The notes: a model not told the origin generated them from the sequence alone. A stretch of 38,663 nt of DNA from Fredinandcohnia onubensis (GCF_031181385.1 NZ_JAPSKV010000013.1:75321-113983), one strand, 5' to 3'. Shown: positions 27,205 through 36,500, counted from the stretch's first letter. Translations and numbers: made by a program.

Positions 27205-28560
27205 ATGGGTTACGCTTCAATCAAAACAAATCTACCTGGAAATCGTTCAAGAGAATTATTAGAGCGAAGAGAGCAGGCTGTCCCAAGGGGAGTAAGCTTT
27301 GGTGCACCGCTTTTTGCCCAGTCGGCCGAAGGTGCTCTAATTAAGGATGTTGATGGGAACACTTTTATAGATTTCGTAGGCGCAATTGGAACAATTAATG
27401 TTGGGCATTGTCATCCTAAAGTAAAGCAGGTCCTACACGAACAAGTCGATCAATTCATTCATACTGGTTTTAATATCATGATGTATGAGGCGTATATCGA
27501 GCTTGCTGAAAGGCTTGCAGGTATTGCTCCTGGGGACCATGGAAAAAAGGTACTGCTTCAAAATAGTGGTGCTGAAGCTGTCGAGAATGCGGTGAAGATT
27601 GCAAGAAAATTTACGAAAAGACAAGGGATTGTTTCTTTTTCAAAAGGCTTTCATGGTAGAACCCTATTAACGATGACAATGACGAGCAAGGTGAAGCCTT
27701 ATAAATATGAATTTGGTCCATTTGCACCAGAAATTTATAAAGCGCCATATCCATACCATTTTCGACGACCTGAAGGATTATCGATTGAACAGTATGAAGA
27801 ATACATGGTCGAGGAATTCAGAAACTTCCTTATTACCGAAGTAGCTCCAGAAACAATCGCCGCAGTTGTAATGGAACCGGTCCAAGGGGAAGGTGGCTTT
27901 ATCATACCTGGAAAACGTTTCGTCCAAGGAGTCTATCAAGCTTGCAAAGAACACGGGATTCTCTTTATAGCAGATGAAATTCAAACAGGATTCGCGAGGA
28001 CGGGACGCAATTTTGCGATCGAACATTTTGACGTTGTTCCTGACATCATTACTGTTTCGAAATCCTTGGGTGCAGGTGTGCCTATTAGCGGTGTAATTGG
28101 ACGAAAAGAAATTATGGACCAGTCGGAACCGGGTGAATTAGGTGGTACATATAGTGGGAGTCCACTTGGATGTAGAGCAGCCATCGCAGTTCTTGATATT
28201 ATCGAAGAAGAGGAACTTAATGTAAAAGCACAAAACATTGGTTTTAGAGTGATGGAAATGTTCGAACAATTGTATGATAAATATGAGTGCATCGGTGATA
28301 TACGCGGCCTAGGTGCAATGTGCGCTATGGAGATTGTCGAGGATCGGACTTTAAAATCTCCTTCTAAGAAATTAACAAATGAAATTATACAGGAAGCAAA
28401 TAAACGTGGACTCCTATTATTAAGTGCAGGAGTTTACGGAAATGTTATACGCCTCCTGATGCCGATTGTAATTACCGACGAACAACTAGAGGAAGGACTA
28501 GAAATTTTAAAACAATCCATCGAAACAGTTGAACAACGTAGAGAAGTTCTAACGTCTTAG
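27205..28560 (+). CDS. gabT: 4-aminobutyrate aminotransferase
   Basis: Class III PLP enzyme that transfers the amino group of GABA to 2-oxoglutarate, giving succinic semialdehyde. The 451-aa protein has DFVGAIGTINVGHCHP, LLQNSGAEAVENAVKIAR, FHGRTLLTMTMTSK, the ring-contacting Asp in FIADEIQTGFARTG, and PLP-Lys286 in TVSKSLGAGVP. GTYSGSPLGCRAA near residue 315 is also GabT-like. AAAGGGTGATG precedes the ATG. It is followed after 26 nt by a succinate-semialdehyde dehydrogenase, forming the standard GABA shunt pair, driven here by sigma-54. Confidence 0.95.
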   Translation: MGYASIKTNLPGNRSRELLERREQAVPRGVSFGAPLFAQSAEGALIKDVDGNTFIDFVGAIGTINVGHCHPKVKQVLHEQVDQFIHTGFNIMMYEAYIELAERLAGIAPGDHGKKVLLQNSGAEAVENAVKIARKFTKRQGIVSFSKGFHGRTLLTMTMTSKVKPYKYEFGPFAPEIYKAPYPYHFRRPEGLSIEQYEEYMVEEFRNFLITEVAPETIAAVVMEPVQGEGGFIIPGKRFVQGVYQACKEHGILFIADEIQTGFARTGRNFAIEHFDVVPDIITVSKSLGAGVPISGVIGRKEIMDQSEPGELGGTYSGSPLGCRAAIAVLDIIEEEELNVKAQNIGFRVMEMFEQLYDKYECIGDIRGLGAMCAMEIVEDRTLKSPSKKLTNEIIQEANKRGLLLLSAGVYGNVIRLLMPIVITDEQLEEGLEILKQSIETVEQRREVLTS

Positions 28561-28586
28561 AATGAAAGATTCAAAGGGGGATAATT

Positions 28587-30020
28587 GTGATGCCAACGCA
28601 TTTTATGTACATTAATGGGAAATGGGTAGATACTGATACGAAGAATGTAATTGAAGTAATCAATCCTGCTACAAATAAGGTGATTGCTTCCGTTCCAAAG
28701 GGAGGAACGACCGAAGCAAGAAGAGCAGTTGATGCAGCTCATGCTGCTTTTAAAGAATGGTCTAAAAAAACAGCTGGAGAACGTGGACAGTTACTGATGA
28801 ATTGGTTTCGATTAATTGATGAGCAAAAAGAAGAGCTTGGTCGATTAATGACAGAGGAACAAGGAAAGCCATTAAAAGAGGCTGTTGGTGAAATTTCCTA
28901 TGCAAACAGCTTTATTTCCTGGTATGCAGAGGAGGGAAAAAGAATTTACGGTGAAACGATTCCTGCTTCCCATCCTAATAAACGAATTTTAGTACACAAA
29001 CAACCAGTAGGAGTTATTGCGGCTATCACTCCTTGGAATTTTCCAGCTGCCATGATTACAAGAAAAGTAGCGCCAGCCCTTGCAGCAGGTTGTACTACAG
29101 TTATAAAACCGGCTTCACAAACCCCACTTACTGCAATAAGGCTTGCTGAACTTGCTGGTGAGGCAGGTATTCCTAATGGAGTCATTAATGTTGTTACAGG
29201 AAATGCTCGTGCGATTGGCGATGCTTGGTTAGAGGATGAGCGAGTTCGAAAAATTACATTTACAGGCTCAACTGAAATTGGAAAGCTCTTAATGAAGGGA
29301 GCTGCTGAAACGGTCAAGAAAATTTCCTTAGAGCTTGGAGGGCACGCTCCATTTATTATTATGGACGATGCAGACCTTGATAAAGCAGTTGAAGGCGTGA
29401 TTGGATCAAAATTTAGAAATGCCGGTCAAACTTGTATATGTACAAATAGGATTTATGCCCATGAGTCTGTTGCGGGAACCTTTCAAGAGAAGTTCCAAAA
29501 AGCAGTAGCTAATCTTAAGGTGGGGAACGGGCTTGAGGGTGGTGTAGATATTGGGCCATTAATTGATGTAGCAGCATTGGAGAAGGTAACAGAACATATT
29601 GAGGATGCAGTTTCAAAGGGAGCAACTATCCTGCATGGAGGAAATAAAATTTACAACAGTGAAGGCTATTACCATGAACCAACAGTTCTAGCAAATGTGT
29701 CAGATGAGATGATTTGCATGCAGGAGGAAACGTTTGGCCCGTTAGCCCCTGTTACGACTTTCAAAACGGAAGAAGAGGTAGTTGAACGAGCAAACAACTC
29801 GCCATATGGATTGGCCGCTTATGTCTTTACTGAAAATATAGGAAAAGCTATACGCATAAGTGAGCAGCTCGAATATGGAATTGTTGGTTTAAATGATGGG
29901 CTTCCATCGGTAGCTCAAGCTCCATTTGGGGGTTTTAAAGAAAGCGGACTAGGAAGAGAAGGCGGACATTTCGGTATTGACGAATATATTGAAGTTAAAT
30001 ACATTTCAATTGCATTCTAA
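28587..30020 (+). CDS. gabD: Succinate-semialdehyde dehydrogenase (copy 2)
   Basis: Oxidises succinic semialdehyde to succinate, the last step of GABA degradation. The 477-aa enzyme has ITPWNFPAAMITRK, KPASQTPLTA, Glu249 in LELGGHAP and catalytic Cys283 in GQTCICTNR; the second Cys two residues later is common in GabD. Adjacent starts GTG 28587 and ATG 28590 are both well placed after AAAGGGGG. Co-transcribed with gabT, it is the better candidate for the true GabD of the island; the paralogue at 14948-16375 sits with the amine oxidase. Confidence 0.95.
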   Translation: MMPTHFMYINGKWVDTDTKNVIEVINPATNKVIASVPKGGTTEARRAVDAAHAAFKEWSKKTAGERGQLLMNWFRLIDEQKEELGRLMTEEQGKPLKEAVGEISYANSFISWYAEEGKRIYGETIPASHPNKRILVHKQPVGVIAAITPWNFPAAMITRKVAPALAAGCTTVIKPASQTPLTAIRLAELAGEAGIPNGVINVVTGNARAIGDAWLEDERVRKITFTGSTEIGKLLMKGAAETVKKISLELGGHAPFIIMDDADLDKAVEGVIGSKFRNAGQTCICTNRIYAHESVAGTFQEKFQKAVANLKVGNGLEGGVDIGPLIDVAALEKVTEHIEDAVSKGATILHGGNKIYNSEGYYHEPTVLANVSDEMICMQEETFGPLAPVTTFKTEEEVVERANNSPYGLAAYVFTENIGKAIRISEQLEYGIVGLNDGLPSVAQAPFGGFKESGLGREGGHFGIDEYIEVKYISIAF

Positions 30021-30028
30021 CTTTAACA

Positions 30029-30060
30029 AAAACTGCCACAATTAAAATTGGGGCAGTTTT
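30029..30060. terminator. Bidirectional terminator after gabD
   Basis: AAAACTGCC (30029-30037) and GGCAGTTTT (30052-30060), extended by CAAT/ATTG across one mismatch, form a strong stem with A and T tracts on either side. It lies between the converging gabD and the minus-strand aminotransferase. Confidence 0.88.
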
Positions 30061-30091
30061 GAATATATGAGTGTTAAATGACATTGCCGTA

Positions 30092-31405
30092 TTACACGCT
30101 TCGTTCAACCCTAAATATCGCATGATGTAGCATTTCAATCATAAGCTCTACTTCCTCTTTGTTGATACAAAGTGGAGGAGCGAAAACGAGTGTGTCCAAA
30201 CCATCAAATACGACAGATCTGCAGATTAATCCGATTTTCGCTGCCTCATTCACAATTTTAGGGGCAAGAGGGCCTTTTACATGCTGAGGGGTATTGATTT
30301 CGACAGCACCCATGAGTCCAAGTGCACGGACGTGACTAACAAGACTGCTTTCACTTTGAATCCATGAAAAACCATCAAGCATTTTTGCGCCCATTTTTGC
30401 CGAATTCTCAATTAATCCTTCATTTTCAATGATTTCGATATTTTTCAATGCAACAGCACATGCCATTGGATGACCACTATACGTATACCCGTGTAAAAGA
30501 GTACCGGTTGAAAGTCTTTTGAAGTCCCCAAAGATAGCTTCGGATAGCATGACACCACCTAACTGGGCATATCCACTCGTAACCCCCTTGGCAAAGCACA
30601 TCATGTCAGGTGCAACCCCATAGTGGTCCACTCCGAAGAATTCACCTGTCCGCCCAAAACCTGTAATCACTTCATCTGTAATCCATAAAACATTGTATTC
30701 ATCACAGATTTCCCGCACTTCTTTAAAATACCCTTCTGGGGCGATATGGACCCCGCCTGCCCCTTGTACTGGCTCTGCGATAAATGCCGCAATTGTTTCT
30801 GGACCTTCAGCCATAATTGTCTGGCGAAAATCTTCAGCTGAGAAATTATCCGTATGGTAAAAATCAGGCGCCAATGAATTTGTGAAATCTCGAAAAGGCT
30901 TTAGGCCTGTTGCACTTGTCGACCCCATCGCAACCCCATGGTACGCCCTATTTCGAGAGATGATTTTCTTTTTCTCAGGCATTCCACGTAGTATCCAGTA
31001 ATGCCGTGCTAGTTTATATGCCGTATCATTAGCTTCCGAGCCACCTGAAGTGAAAAAGGTCGTCGATAAACTTCCAGGTGAAATTTCCGCAAGCTTGGCT
31101 GCCAAACGGATTGCGGGTTCATTGCTAAACGTTGCAAAACAAGAGCTAAATGCAAGCTTATTCATTTGCTCCATCGCTACTTCCCCTAATTCTTTCCGAC
31201 CGTGTCCAATATTGACATTCCATAAAGAAGACATGCCATCAAGTACGCGCTTTCCATTTACATCCTCAAGGAACACACCTTCTCCTTTTGTGAAAATAAA
31301 GGCAGGTCCTAAATCCTGCTGTTGTTGAATCGGAGAGGTTGGATGCAAAAAATGTTTTTGATCAAGTTCCATCAATTCCTGACGCACCATTAATTTTTCG
31401 TTCAT
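30092..31405 (-). CDS. Class III aminotransferase, probable omega-amino-acid/polyamine:pyruvate type
   Basis: A 437-aa PLP enzyme. It has SSLWNVNIGHGRKEL, FFTSGGSEANDTAYKLAR, AYHGVAMGSTSATG, Asp in WITDEVITGFGRTG and PLP-Lys273 in CFAKGVTSGYAQLGG. LHGYTYSGHPMACAVAL is typical of the SpuC, beta-alanine:pyruvate and taurine:pyruvate group, which transfers amino groups to pyruvate. AGGAGG precedes the ATG. It is at the edge of the island on the opposite strand. No sigma-54 promoter is seen upstream of it, unlike its neighbours, so it may be outside that control. A polyamine substrate is suggested only by location. Confidence 0.85.
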   Translation of the reverse strand: MNEKLMVRQELMELDQKHFLHPTSPIQQQQDLGPAFIFTKGEGVFLEDVNGKRVLDGMSSLWNVNIGHGRKELGEVAMEQMNKLAFSSCFATFSNEPAIRLAAKLAEISPGSLSTTFFTSGGSEANDTAYKLARHYWILRGMPEKKKIISRNRAYHGVAMGSTSATGLKPFRDFTNSLAPDFYHTDNFSAEDFRQTIMAEGPETIAAFIAEPVQGAGGVHIAPEGYFKEVREICDEYNVLWITDEVITGFGRTGEFFGVDHYGVAPDMMCFAKGVTSGYAQLGGVMLSEAIFGDFKRLSTGTLLHGYTYSGHPMACAVALKNIEIIENEGLIENSAKMGAKMLDGFSWIQSESSLVSHVRALGLMGAVEINTPQHVKGPLAPKIVNEAAKIGLICRSVVFDGLDTLVFAPPLCINKEEVELMIEMLHHAIFRVERSV

Positions 31406-31632
31406 TCAATTCCTCCTTCGTAAATAAGCTTTTATTGAAATATATGCGAAGGGTTCAAGCTTTTGAACTACGAATAAGTGAAGGGACTAGTCCTTTCAGG
31501 TAATGTTTCTTTTATGTAAAACATTTCCTTTAAAACGTAATTTTGTTTTAACTCTCCTGTAACACGGATGAAATATATTTTGAGTATGATAATAGTAGTA
31601 ATTGACCCCCTTTTTATAAAATAGATTTTTTT
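31406..31632. other. Non-coding gap between the aminotransferase and yvcI
   Basis: No supported gene. There is an inverted repeat GTTCAA/TTGAAC at 31453-31468, in the likely promoter region of the minus-strand aminotransferase, and a weak hairpin (TTAAAAC/GTTTTAA) near 31530-31552. A -10-like TATGAT lies near 31585 on the + strand, but I see no convincing -35. Confidence 0.4.
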
Positions 31633-31666
31633 GGGCATGGGTACATCCCCCGTGCCCCCTTTTTTT
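31633..31666 (+). terminator. Orphan rho-independent terminator upstream of yvcI
   Basis: GGGCATGGG (31633-31641) pairs with CCCCGTGCCC over 9 bp with one G-T pair, and a CC then seven T follow. It points in the + direction, but the upstream gene is on the minus strand, so what it terminates is not obvious. Confidence 0.8.
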
Positions 31667-31706
31667 GCCCAAATTTCCCCGACAAAAATTATGAAAATCT
31701 TGTTCG

Positions 31707-31735
31707 TTGTGACTACCTGTTAGAAATAGTATAAT
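31707..31735 (+). promoter_or_regulatory. Sigma-A promoter of the yvcI-rapZ-glmR-whiA operon
   Basis: TTGTGA (31707-31712), a 17-bp spacer and TATAAT (31730-31735). The expected start is near 31742, about 57 nt before the yvcI GTG. Confidence 0.85.
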
Positions 31736-31798
31736 AATATCAATATGAATGCTTACAAACGGTCTACCTAAAAAGGGACCGACTTGGGGTGAAAGAGA

Positions 31799-32257
31799 GT
31801 GCAAAGAGTAACAAATTGCTTAGTACGCAAGGATAATAAAGTCTTGCTTTTACAAAAGCCACGTCGCGGGTGGTGGGTTGCTCCTGGTGGAAAAATGGAA
31901 CCGGGTGAATCAATACGTGACTCCTGTATCCGTGAATATCGTGAAGAAACTGGACTTTATCTTAAAAACCCAGATATTAAAGGGATTTTTACATTTATCA
32001 TTAAAGAGGGTGACAAGGTAACCTCTGAATGGATGATGTTTTCCTTCTTAGCCAATGACTTTGAAGGAGAAAATGTCGATGAATCTGAAGAGGGAATCCT
32101 AAAATGGCAGGACATCGGGGACATACCTAATCTGCCAATGGCACCAGGAGATTATCATATTTTAGATTATGTACTTAAAGGTTCTGGGGTCATATATGGG
32201 ACATTTACATATACACCCGATTTTCAATTATTATCCTATCGATTAGATCCAAGCTAG
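31799..32257 (+). CDS. yvcI: Nudix hydrolase YvcI
   Basis: Small cytoplasmic pyrophosphohydrolase, 152 aa. The Nudix box is complete from Gly31 to Leu53: G31, E37, R45, E46, E49, E50 and G52 all stand at the right spacing for Mg2+ and diphosphate binding. It resembles 8-oxo-dGTP diphosphatase-like members, though the true substrate cannot be read. It starts with GTG after GGGGTGA. It is the first gene of the conserved yvcI-rapZ-glmR-whiA(-crh) cluster of Bacilli, 19 nt before rapZ. Confidence 0.9.
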   Translation: MQRVTNCLVRKDNKVLLLQKPRRGWWVAPGGKMEPGESIRDSCIREYREETGLYLKNPDIKGIFTFIIKEGDKVTSEWMMFSFLANDFEGENVDESEEGILKWQDIGDIPNLPMAPGDYHILDYVLKGSGVIYGTFTYTPDFQLLSYRLDPS

Positions 32258-32276
32258 AAATTAGGGAGGCAAAACA

Positions 32277-33167
32277 ATGAGTGTTGGTTCAACAAGTGAA
32301 ATACAATTAGTGATTATAACTGGAATGTCAGGCGCCGGAAAAACGGTTGCCATTCAAAGTTTTGAAGATTTAGGGTATTTTTGCGTAGATAACCTTCCCC
32401 CAACTTTGCTTCCAAAGTTTCTAGAGCTGATGAAGGAATCTGGCGGAAAAATGAATAAAGTTGCACTCGTCATGGACTTACGGGGACGTGAGTTTTTCGA
32501 TAGCTTATTTGCATCACTTGATGATCTCTCAGAAGTCTCATGGATTTCTCCACAAATTTTATTCCTTGATGCAAAGGATACGACCCTTGTTACTCGGTAT
32601 AAGGAAACAAGACGTTCTCATCCGCTTGCTCCAACTGGTTCTCCATTGGAAGGAATTCAGGCAGAACGCGAAATTCTTGATGAACTTAAGGGAAGAGCGC
32701 AGTACATTTATGACACTTCTGATTTAAAACCAAGAGAACTACGCGAGAAAATCTTAAAGCAATTTGCATCAGAATCAAGACCTACCTTTACAGTCAACGT
32801 GATGTCATTTGGTTTTAAATATGGCATTCCAATTGATGCTGACCTCGTGTTTGATGTGCGTTTTCTTCCAAATCCACACTATATCGAAGCGATGAGACCG
32901 AGAACTGGACTTGATGATGATGTTTCAGGCTATGTATTAAAATGGACCGAAACCCAGAAGTTTATCGAAAAGGTAACTGACTTGCTTTCATTTATGCTTC
33001 CTCAATACAAACGGGAAGGTAAAAGCCAGCTTGTTATTGGGATTGGTTGCACAGGTGGACAGCATCGTTCTGTTACACTAGCTGAATATATCGCAAATCA
33101 TTTCAAGGATGAATATCAAACCCATGTTTCTCACCGCGATATTGAGAAGAGAAAGGACAAAAAGTAA
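32277..33167 (+). CDS. rapZ: RNase adapter / nucleotide-binding protein RapZ (YvcJ)
   Basis: A 296-aa P-loop protein. Walker A is GMSGAGKT (16-23), followed by [14 protein letters not shown], a family signature. The C-terminal domain has [24 protein letters not shown] and [15 protein letters not shown], which is the conserved RNA/ligand-binding half of RapZ proteins. In E. coli RapZ guides GlmZ decay; in B. subtilis YvcJ binds and hydrolyses nucleotides and affects competence. GGGAGG precedes the ATG. Its TAA overlaps the glmR ATG by one base. Confidence 0.96.
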   Translation: MSVGSTSEIQLVIITGMSGAGKTVAIQSFEDLGYFCVDNLPPTLLPKFLELMKESGGKMNKVALVMDLRGREFFDSLFASLDDLSEVSWISPQILFLDAKDTTLVTRYKETRRSHPLAPTGSPLEGIQAEREILDELKGRAQYIYDTSDLKPRELREKILKQFASESRPTFTVNVMSFGFKYGIPIDADLVFDVRFLPNPHYIEAMRPRTGLDDDVSGYVLKWTETQKFIEKVTDLLSFMLPQYKREGKSQLVIGIGCTGGQHRSVTLAEYIANHFKDEYQTHVSHRDIEKRKDKK

Positions 33168-34141
33168 TGACCGAGCCAAAACAGCCTAAGATTGTCATCG
33201 TTGGTGGGGGAACAGGACTTTCTGTACTTTTACGAGGGTTAAAATATCTACCTGTTGATATCACGGCAATTGTGACGGTTGCAGATGACGGGGGATCTTC
33301 TGGTCGTCTTCGAGATGAGATGGATATCCCACCGCCCGGTGATATTCGAAATGTATTAGCTGCGTTATCTGATGTGGAGCCTTTAATTGAGGATTTATTT
33401 CAGCATCGGTTTGCTGGTGGGAATGGATTATCCGGTCATTCGTTAGGAAACTTGATTCTTGCAGCCATGACTACTATTACAGGTGATTTTGTTCACGCAG
33501 TTGGTGAAATGAGCAAGGTTCTCAATGTAAGAGGGAAGGTTCTTCCGGCAGCAAATAAAAGCGTCATTTTACATGCTGAAATGGAGGATGGCACTGTTGT
33601 TTCAGGTGAATCCAAGATTCCATATTCGGGTAAAAAAATAAAGCGTGTATTTTTAACACCTAGTGATGTAGAGCCACTACAAGAATCGATCGAAAAGATT
33701 CAACAGGCAGATATGATCATCATTGGACCTGGTAGCCTCTACACCAGTATTTTACCGAATCTACTTGTACCCAAAATCGGCGAAGAGGTTTTAAAATCAA
33801 ACGCGAAAAAAGTTTATATTTGTAATGTAATGACACAGGCTGGGGAAACCTTGAATTTTACGGCAAGCGACCATGTTCAAGCTTTGTACGACCATATGGG
33901 TATTAAGTTCATTGATACGGTTCTTGTCAATAATGGAGAGATTCCTGAGAATATTAAAGAAAAATATGCAAAAGAGCTAGCAAAGCCTGTAGTTTACGAT
34001 ACTGAAAGGCTTTCTGCTTTAGGTTTAGCCATCATTCATGATAAAATCATTTCATACGATAATGGCGTTATCAGACACGACACAAAAAAAGTGGCAAGCC
34101 TGTTATATGATTTGCTCATTAAAAATAAAAAGGGTGATTGA
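33167..34141 (+). CDS. glmR: Gluconeogenesis factor GlmR (YvcK), UDP-sugar-binding protein
   Basis: A 324-aa protein of the YvcK/CofD-like family that is needed for growth on gluconeogenic carbon and binds UDP-GlcNAc in B. subtilis. Family marks are [16 protein letters not shown] at the N-terminus, [25 protein letters not shown], the [14 protein letters not shown] segment and [16 protein letters not shown]. It is coupled to rapZ by a 1-nt overlap. Its stop lies inside a hairpin that precedes whiA. Confidence 0.96.
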   Translation: MTEPKQPKIVIVGGGTGLSVLLRGLKYLPVDITAIVTVADDGGSSGRLRDEMDIPPPGDIRNVLAALSDVEPLIEDLFQHRFAGGNGLSGHSLGNLILAAMTTITGDFVHAVGEMSKVLNVRGKVLPAANKSVILHAEMEDGTVVSGESKIPYSGKKIKRVFLTPSDVEPLQESIEKIQQADMIIIGPGSLYTSILPNLLVPKIGEEVLKSNAKKVYICNVMTQAGETLNFTASDHVQALYDHMGIKFIDTVLVNNGEIPENIKEKYAKELAKPVVYDTERLSALGLAIIHDKIISYDNGVIRHDTKKVASLLYDLLIKNKKGD

Positions 34142-34159
34142 GTTTTAATCACCCACTTT
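34127..34159 (+). terminator. Terminator-like hairpin inside the operon, between glmR and whiA
   Basis: GGGTGATT (34132-34139) pairs perfectly with AATCACCC (34147-34154) around a 7-nt loop, flanked by A-rich sequence on the left and ACTTTTT on the right. It includes the glmR stop codon. It could lower expression of whiA and crh relative to the first three genes. Confidence 0.65.
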
Positions 34160-34179
34160 TTAAAAAGGGAGGTGGAACT

Positions 34180-35121
34180 GTGTCATTTGCATCAGAGACG
34201 AAAAAAGAACTTACAAATATAGACATCAAAGATTGCTGCGCTAAAGCCGAGCTTTCCGCTTTGATCCGAATGAATGGCGCACTTTCCTTCTCTAACCAAA
34301 AAATGGTGGTCGATATCCAAACGGAAAACGCCGCGATTGCGAGAAGAATTTATACACTTCTGAAAAAATGCTATAATGTAGGGGTAGAGCTCCTTGTTCG
34401 AAAGAAAATGAGACTCAAGAAGAACAATGTATATCTTGTTCGCCTTATTGAGGATGCAAAGGAAATACTAGAAGACTTGAAGATCTTCGAAGGTTTTTCA
34501 TTAAGACAAGAAATCTCTTCAGAATTAGTAGCGAAGAAGTGCTGCAAACGCTCCTATTTACGCGGAGCCTTTTTAGCAGGTGGCTCTGTCAATAACCCAG
34601 AAACATCCTCGTACCATCTTGAGATTTTTTCATTATATAAAGAACATAATGACTCACTTTGTGAATTAATGAACGTTTTTGATCTCAACGCAAAGACGTT
34701 AGAACGAAAAAAAGGTTTTATCACCTACTTAAAAGAAGCGGAAAAAATCACAGAGTTCCTAAATGTCATTGGTGCCCATCAAGCTTTGCTTCGATTCGAG
34801 GACGTCCGCATTGTTCGTGACATGAGAAATTCGGTGAACCGTCTCGTCAATTGTGAAACAGCAAACCTAAATAAAACAATTGGGGCATCGATTCGACAGG
34901 TGGAAAATATCAGATACATTGATGAAACAGTCGGCCTGGGTATCCTACCTGATAAATTAAGAGAAATTGCTGAGCTTCGCGTGGCCTACCAGGATGTCAC
35001 ACTTAAAGAGTTAGGGGAAATGGTAACATCGGGTCAAATCAGTAAGTCGGGCATTAACCACCGACTTCGAAAAATTGATGAAATTGCTGATAAGCTCCGA
35101 GCAGGCCAATCTATTAAGTGA
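34180..35121 (+). CDS. whiA: DNA-binding protein WhiA
   Basis: A 313-aa protein with an N-terminal LAGLIDADG-like fold and a C-terminal HTH, conserved in Gram-positives; in B. subtilis it affects cell division and chromosome segregation. Family marks are [13 protein letters not shown] at the start, [38 protein letters not shown], and the HTH part [30 protein letters not shown] 34180 is the right start, matching the family N-terminus with AAGGGAGGTG just before; an upstream TTG (34138) would read through the hairpin. Confidence 0.96.
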   Translation: MSFASETKKELTNIDIKDCCAKAELSALIRMNGALSFSNQKMVVDIQTENAAIARRIYTLLKKCYNVGVELLVRKKMRLKKNNVYLVRLIEDAKEILEDLKIFEGFSLRQEISSELVAKKCCKRSYLRGAFLAGGSVNNPETSSYHLEIFSLYKEHNDSLCELMNVFDLNAKTLERKKGFITYLKEAEKITEFLNVIGAHQALLRFEDVRIVRDMRNSVNRLVNCETANLNKTIGASIRQVENIRYIDETVGLGILPDKLREIAELRVAYQDVTLKELGEMVTSGQISKSGINHRLRKIDEIADKLRAGQSIK

Positions 35122-35268
35122 GACCTTGCTCACATGGGGAAAAATAAAGCGTTATCATTTTTTTGAAAAAACATGAAACCTTTAGAGCTCAACCTACGTA
35201 ATAATAGGAAACAACTAAAAAAAACACAACTTAAGAATGTACAGAAAAATTTGAGGAGGAAGAAACGA

Positions 35269-35526
35269 ATGGTGGAAAGACAAGTTGAGGTTGCTTTAAG
35301 AACGGGGTTACAAGCACGCCCTGCAGCGATGTTTGTTCAGGAAGCAAATAAATTTTCTGCAGATATCTTTTTAGAAAAAGACGGAAAAAAGGTAAATGCA
35401 AAAAGCATCATGGGACTAATGAGTCTAGCGGTTGGCAGCGGTACAACAGTTACATTAATTGCTGATGGAAATGATGAAGAAGCTGCAGTTGAAGCATTAA
35501 CTGAATTTGTTCAAAAAGAAGCATAA
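35269..35526 (+). CDS. crh: Catabolite repression HPr-like protein Crh
   Basis: An 85-aa HPr paralogue. Residue 15 is Gln in RTGLQARPA, where HPr has the phosphorylatable His, so it cannot take part in PTS phosphotransfer. Ser46 in KSIMGLMSL is kept for HPr kinase; Crh-Ser-P is a cofactor of CcpA in B. subtilis. The start is ATG 35269, preceded by GAGGAGG; the upstream in-frame codons have no family match. It follows whiA by 147 nt. Relevant to this window: CcpA control may also reach rpoN through a cre-like site at 36891. Confidence 0.96.
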   Translation: MVERQVEVALRTGLQARPAAMFVQEANKFSADIFLEKDGKKVNAKSIMGLMSLAVGSGTTVTLIADGNDEEAAVEALTEFVQKEA

Positions 35527-35565
35527 AAAAATCCTCTCACGATTCAATGTGAGAGGAATTTTTTT
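35527..35565. terminator. Bidirectional terminator between crh and clpP
   Basis: A run of A, CCTCTCAC (35533-35540), an 8-nt loop, GTGAGAGG (35549-35556) and a run of T. It serves the converging crh and clpP. Confidence 0.93.
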
Positions 35566-35570
35566 CGTTT

Positions 35571-36161
35571 TTATTTATTGTCTTGTGGGTACATAACCTT
35601 GTCGATTAGACCATATTCCATTGCTCTTTCAGCAGTCATAAAGTTATCGCGATCTGTATCTTTTTGAAGAACCTCTATTGGTTGGCCAGTACGTTCAGCT
35701 AAAATTTGGTTTAGCTTTTCACGTAAGAAAAGGATTCGTTTAGCCGCAATTTCGATTTCTGTTGCTTGCCCTTGTGCTCCACCAAGTGGTTGGTGAATCA
35801 TAACTTCACTGTTTGGTAGCGCAAAACGCTTGCCTTTTTCACCAGCCGCAAGTAAGAAAGCACCCATAGATGCAGCCATACCAATACAGATTGTAGAAAC
35901 CTTTGGCTTAATGAACTGCATTGTGTCATAAATAGCCATACCAGCTGTAATTGAACCACCAGGGCTGTTAATGTATAAAGAAATATCCTTTTCAGGATCT
36001 TCAGCTGCTAAGAACAATAACTGAGACACGATTGAGTTAGCAACATTATCATCAATGGCACTTCCAAGCATGATAATACGGTCTTTTAATAAACGTGAGT
36101 AAATATCATAGGCGCGCTCTCCACGGTTTGTTTGCTCAATAACTGTAGGGATTAAATTCAT
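35571..36161 (-). CDS. clpP: ATP-dependent Clp protease proteolytic subunit
   Basis: Serine protease core that degrades proteins fed by ClpX, ClpC or ClpE. The 196-aa protein has the triad Ser98 in GMAASMGAF, His123 in MIHQPLGG and Asp172 in DTDRDNF. The N-terminal [22 protein letters not shown] is typical of Bacillus ClpP. The ribosome site is AGGAGG. It is monocistronic, converges with crh, and has a sigma-A promoter overlapped by a CtsR box, so it should be induced by heat and protein stress. Confidence 0.97.
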   Translation of the reverse strand: MNLIPTVIEQTNRGERAYDIYSRLLKDRIIMLGSAIDDNVANSIVSQLLFLAAEDPEKDISLYINSPGGSITAGMAIYDTMQFIKPKVSTICIGMAASMGAFLLAAGEKGKRFALPNSEVMIHQPLGGAQGQATEIEIAAKRILFLREKLNQILAERTGQPIEVLQKDTDRDNFMTAERAMEYGLIDKVMYPQDNK

Positions 36162-36208
36162 TTAACTTCCTCCTTCAAAACAAATTAAAAACTTTACTAT
36201 GTATTTCC

Positions 36209-36238
36209 ATCATACAATTAAGGTCAGTAAAGGTCAAA
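36209..36238 (-). promoter_or_regulatory. clpP sigma-A promoter with overlapping CtsR operator
   Basis: On the minus strand: TTGACC (36232-36237), 17-bp spacer, TATGAT (36209-36214). On the + strand 36222-36238 reads GGTCAGT-AA-AGGTCAAA, a direct heptad repeat matching the CtsR consensus with two mismatches in one half. The operator covers the -35 box, the usual arrangement for CtsR repression. Confidence 0.88.
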
Positions 36239-36361
36239 CAATTCGCTTTACTAACTTATCTTATTCTACAAACATTTATGACATACCTTTATAGATGTGA
36301 AAAAAACAAAATTTCATACGTATACCATCATACCCGATTTGTAGTGTTTTAAACATACATC

Positions 36362-36390
36362 TTGCATTCAAATGAGTTCTATCCTATAAT
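36362..36390 (+). promoter_or_regulatory. Sigma-A promoter of tRNA-Arg
   Basis: TTGCAT (36362-36367), 17-bp spacer, perfect TATAAT (36385-36390), with the tRNA starting 27 nt further on. Confidence 0.85.
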
Positions 36391-36416
36391 GATGAGTGCA
36401 GTTTCTATTCAGACAT

Positions 36417-36488
36417 GCCCTCGTAGTGTAGTGGATAGCACAAGAGATTCCGGTTCTCTTATCGTGGGTTCGAATCCTGCCGAGGGCG
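36417..36488 (+). tRNA. tRNA-Arg (anticodon CCG)
   Basis: A 72-nt cloverleaf. Acceptor arms GCCCTCG (36417-36423) and CGAGGGC (36481-36487) pair over 7 bp; the anticodon arm AGAGA-TTCCGGT-TCTCT gives anticodon CCG, reading CGG; the T arm holds GGTTCGAATCC. The discriminator base is G. CCA is not encoded (GCT follows). A single tRNA-Arg near clpP also fits B. subtilis. Confidence 0.96.
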
Positions 36489-36500
36489 CTAATGAAGAAA

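Noticed and set aside
31496-31804. 102-codon minus-strand frame upstream of yvcI
   Set aside because: It crosses a terminator hairpin and the yvcI promoter, has poly-Tyr/His runs, and no homology that I recognise.
34138-34179. Upstream TTG start for whiA
   Set aside because: It would translate the hairpin region; the family N-terminus starts at GTG 34180 after AAGGGAGGTG.
35142-35159. cre-like sequence upstream of crh
   Set aside because: The core GCGTT is right, but the strongly conserved TG of the left half is AT; weaker than the site before rpoN.
35173-35268. 32-residue extension of Crh
   Set aside because: Lys/Asn-rich and without family match; Crh is 85 aa from ATG 35269, which has a strong ribosome site.
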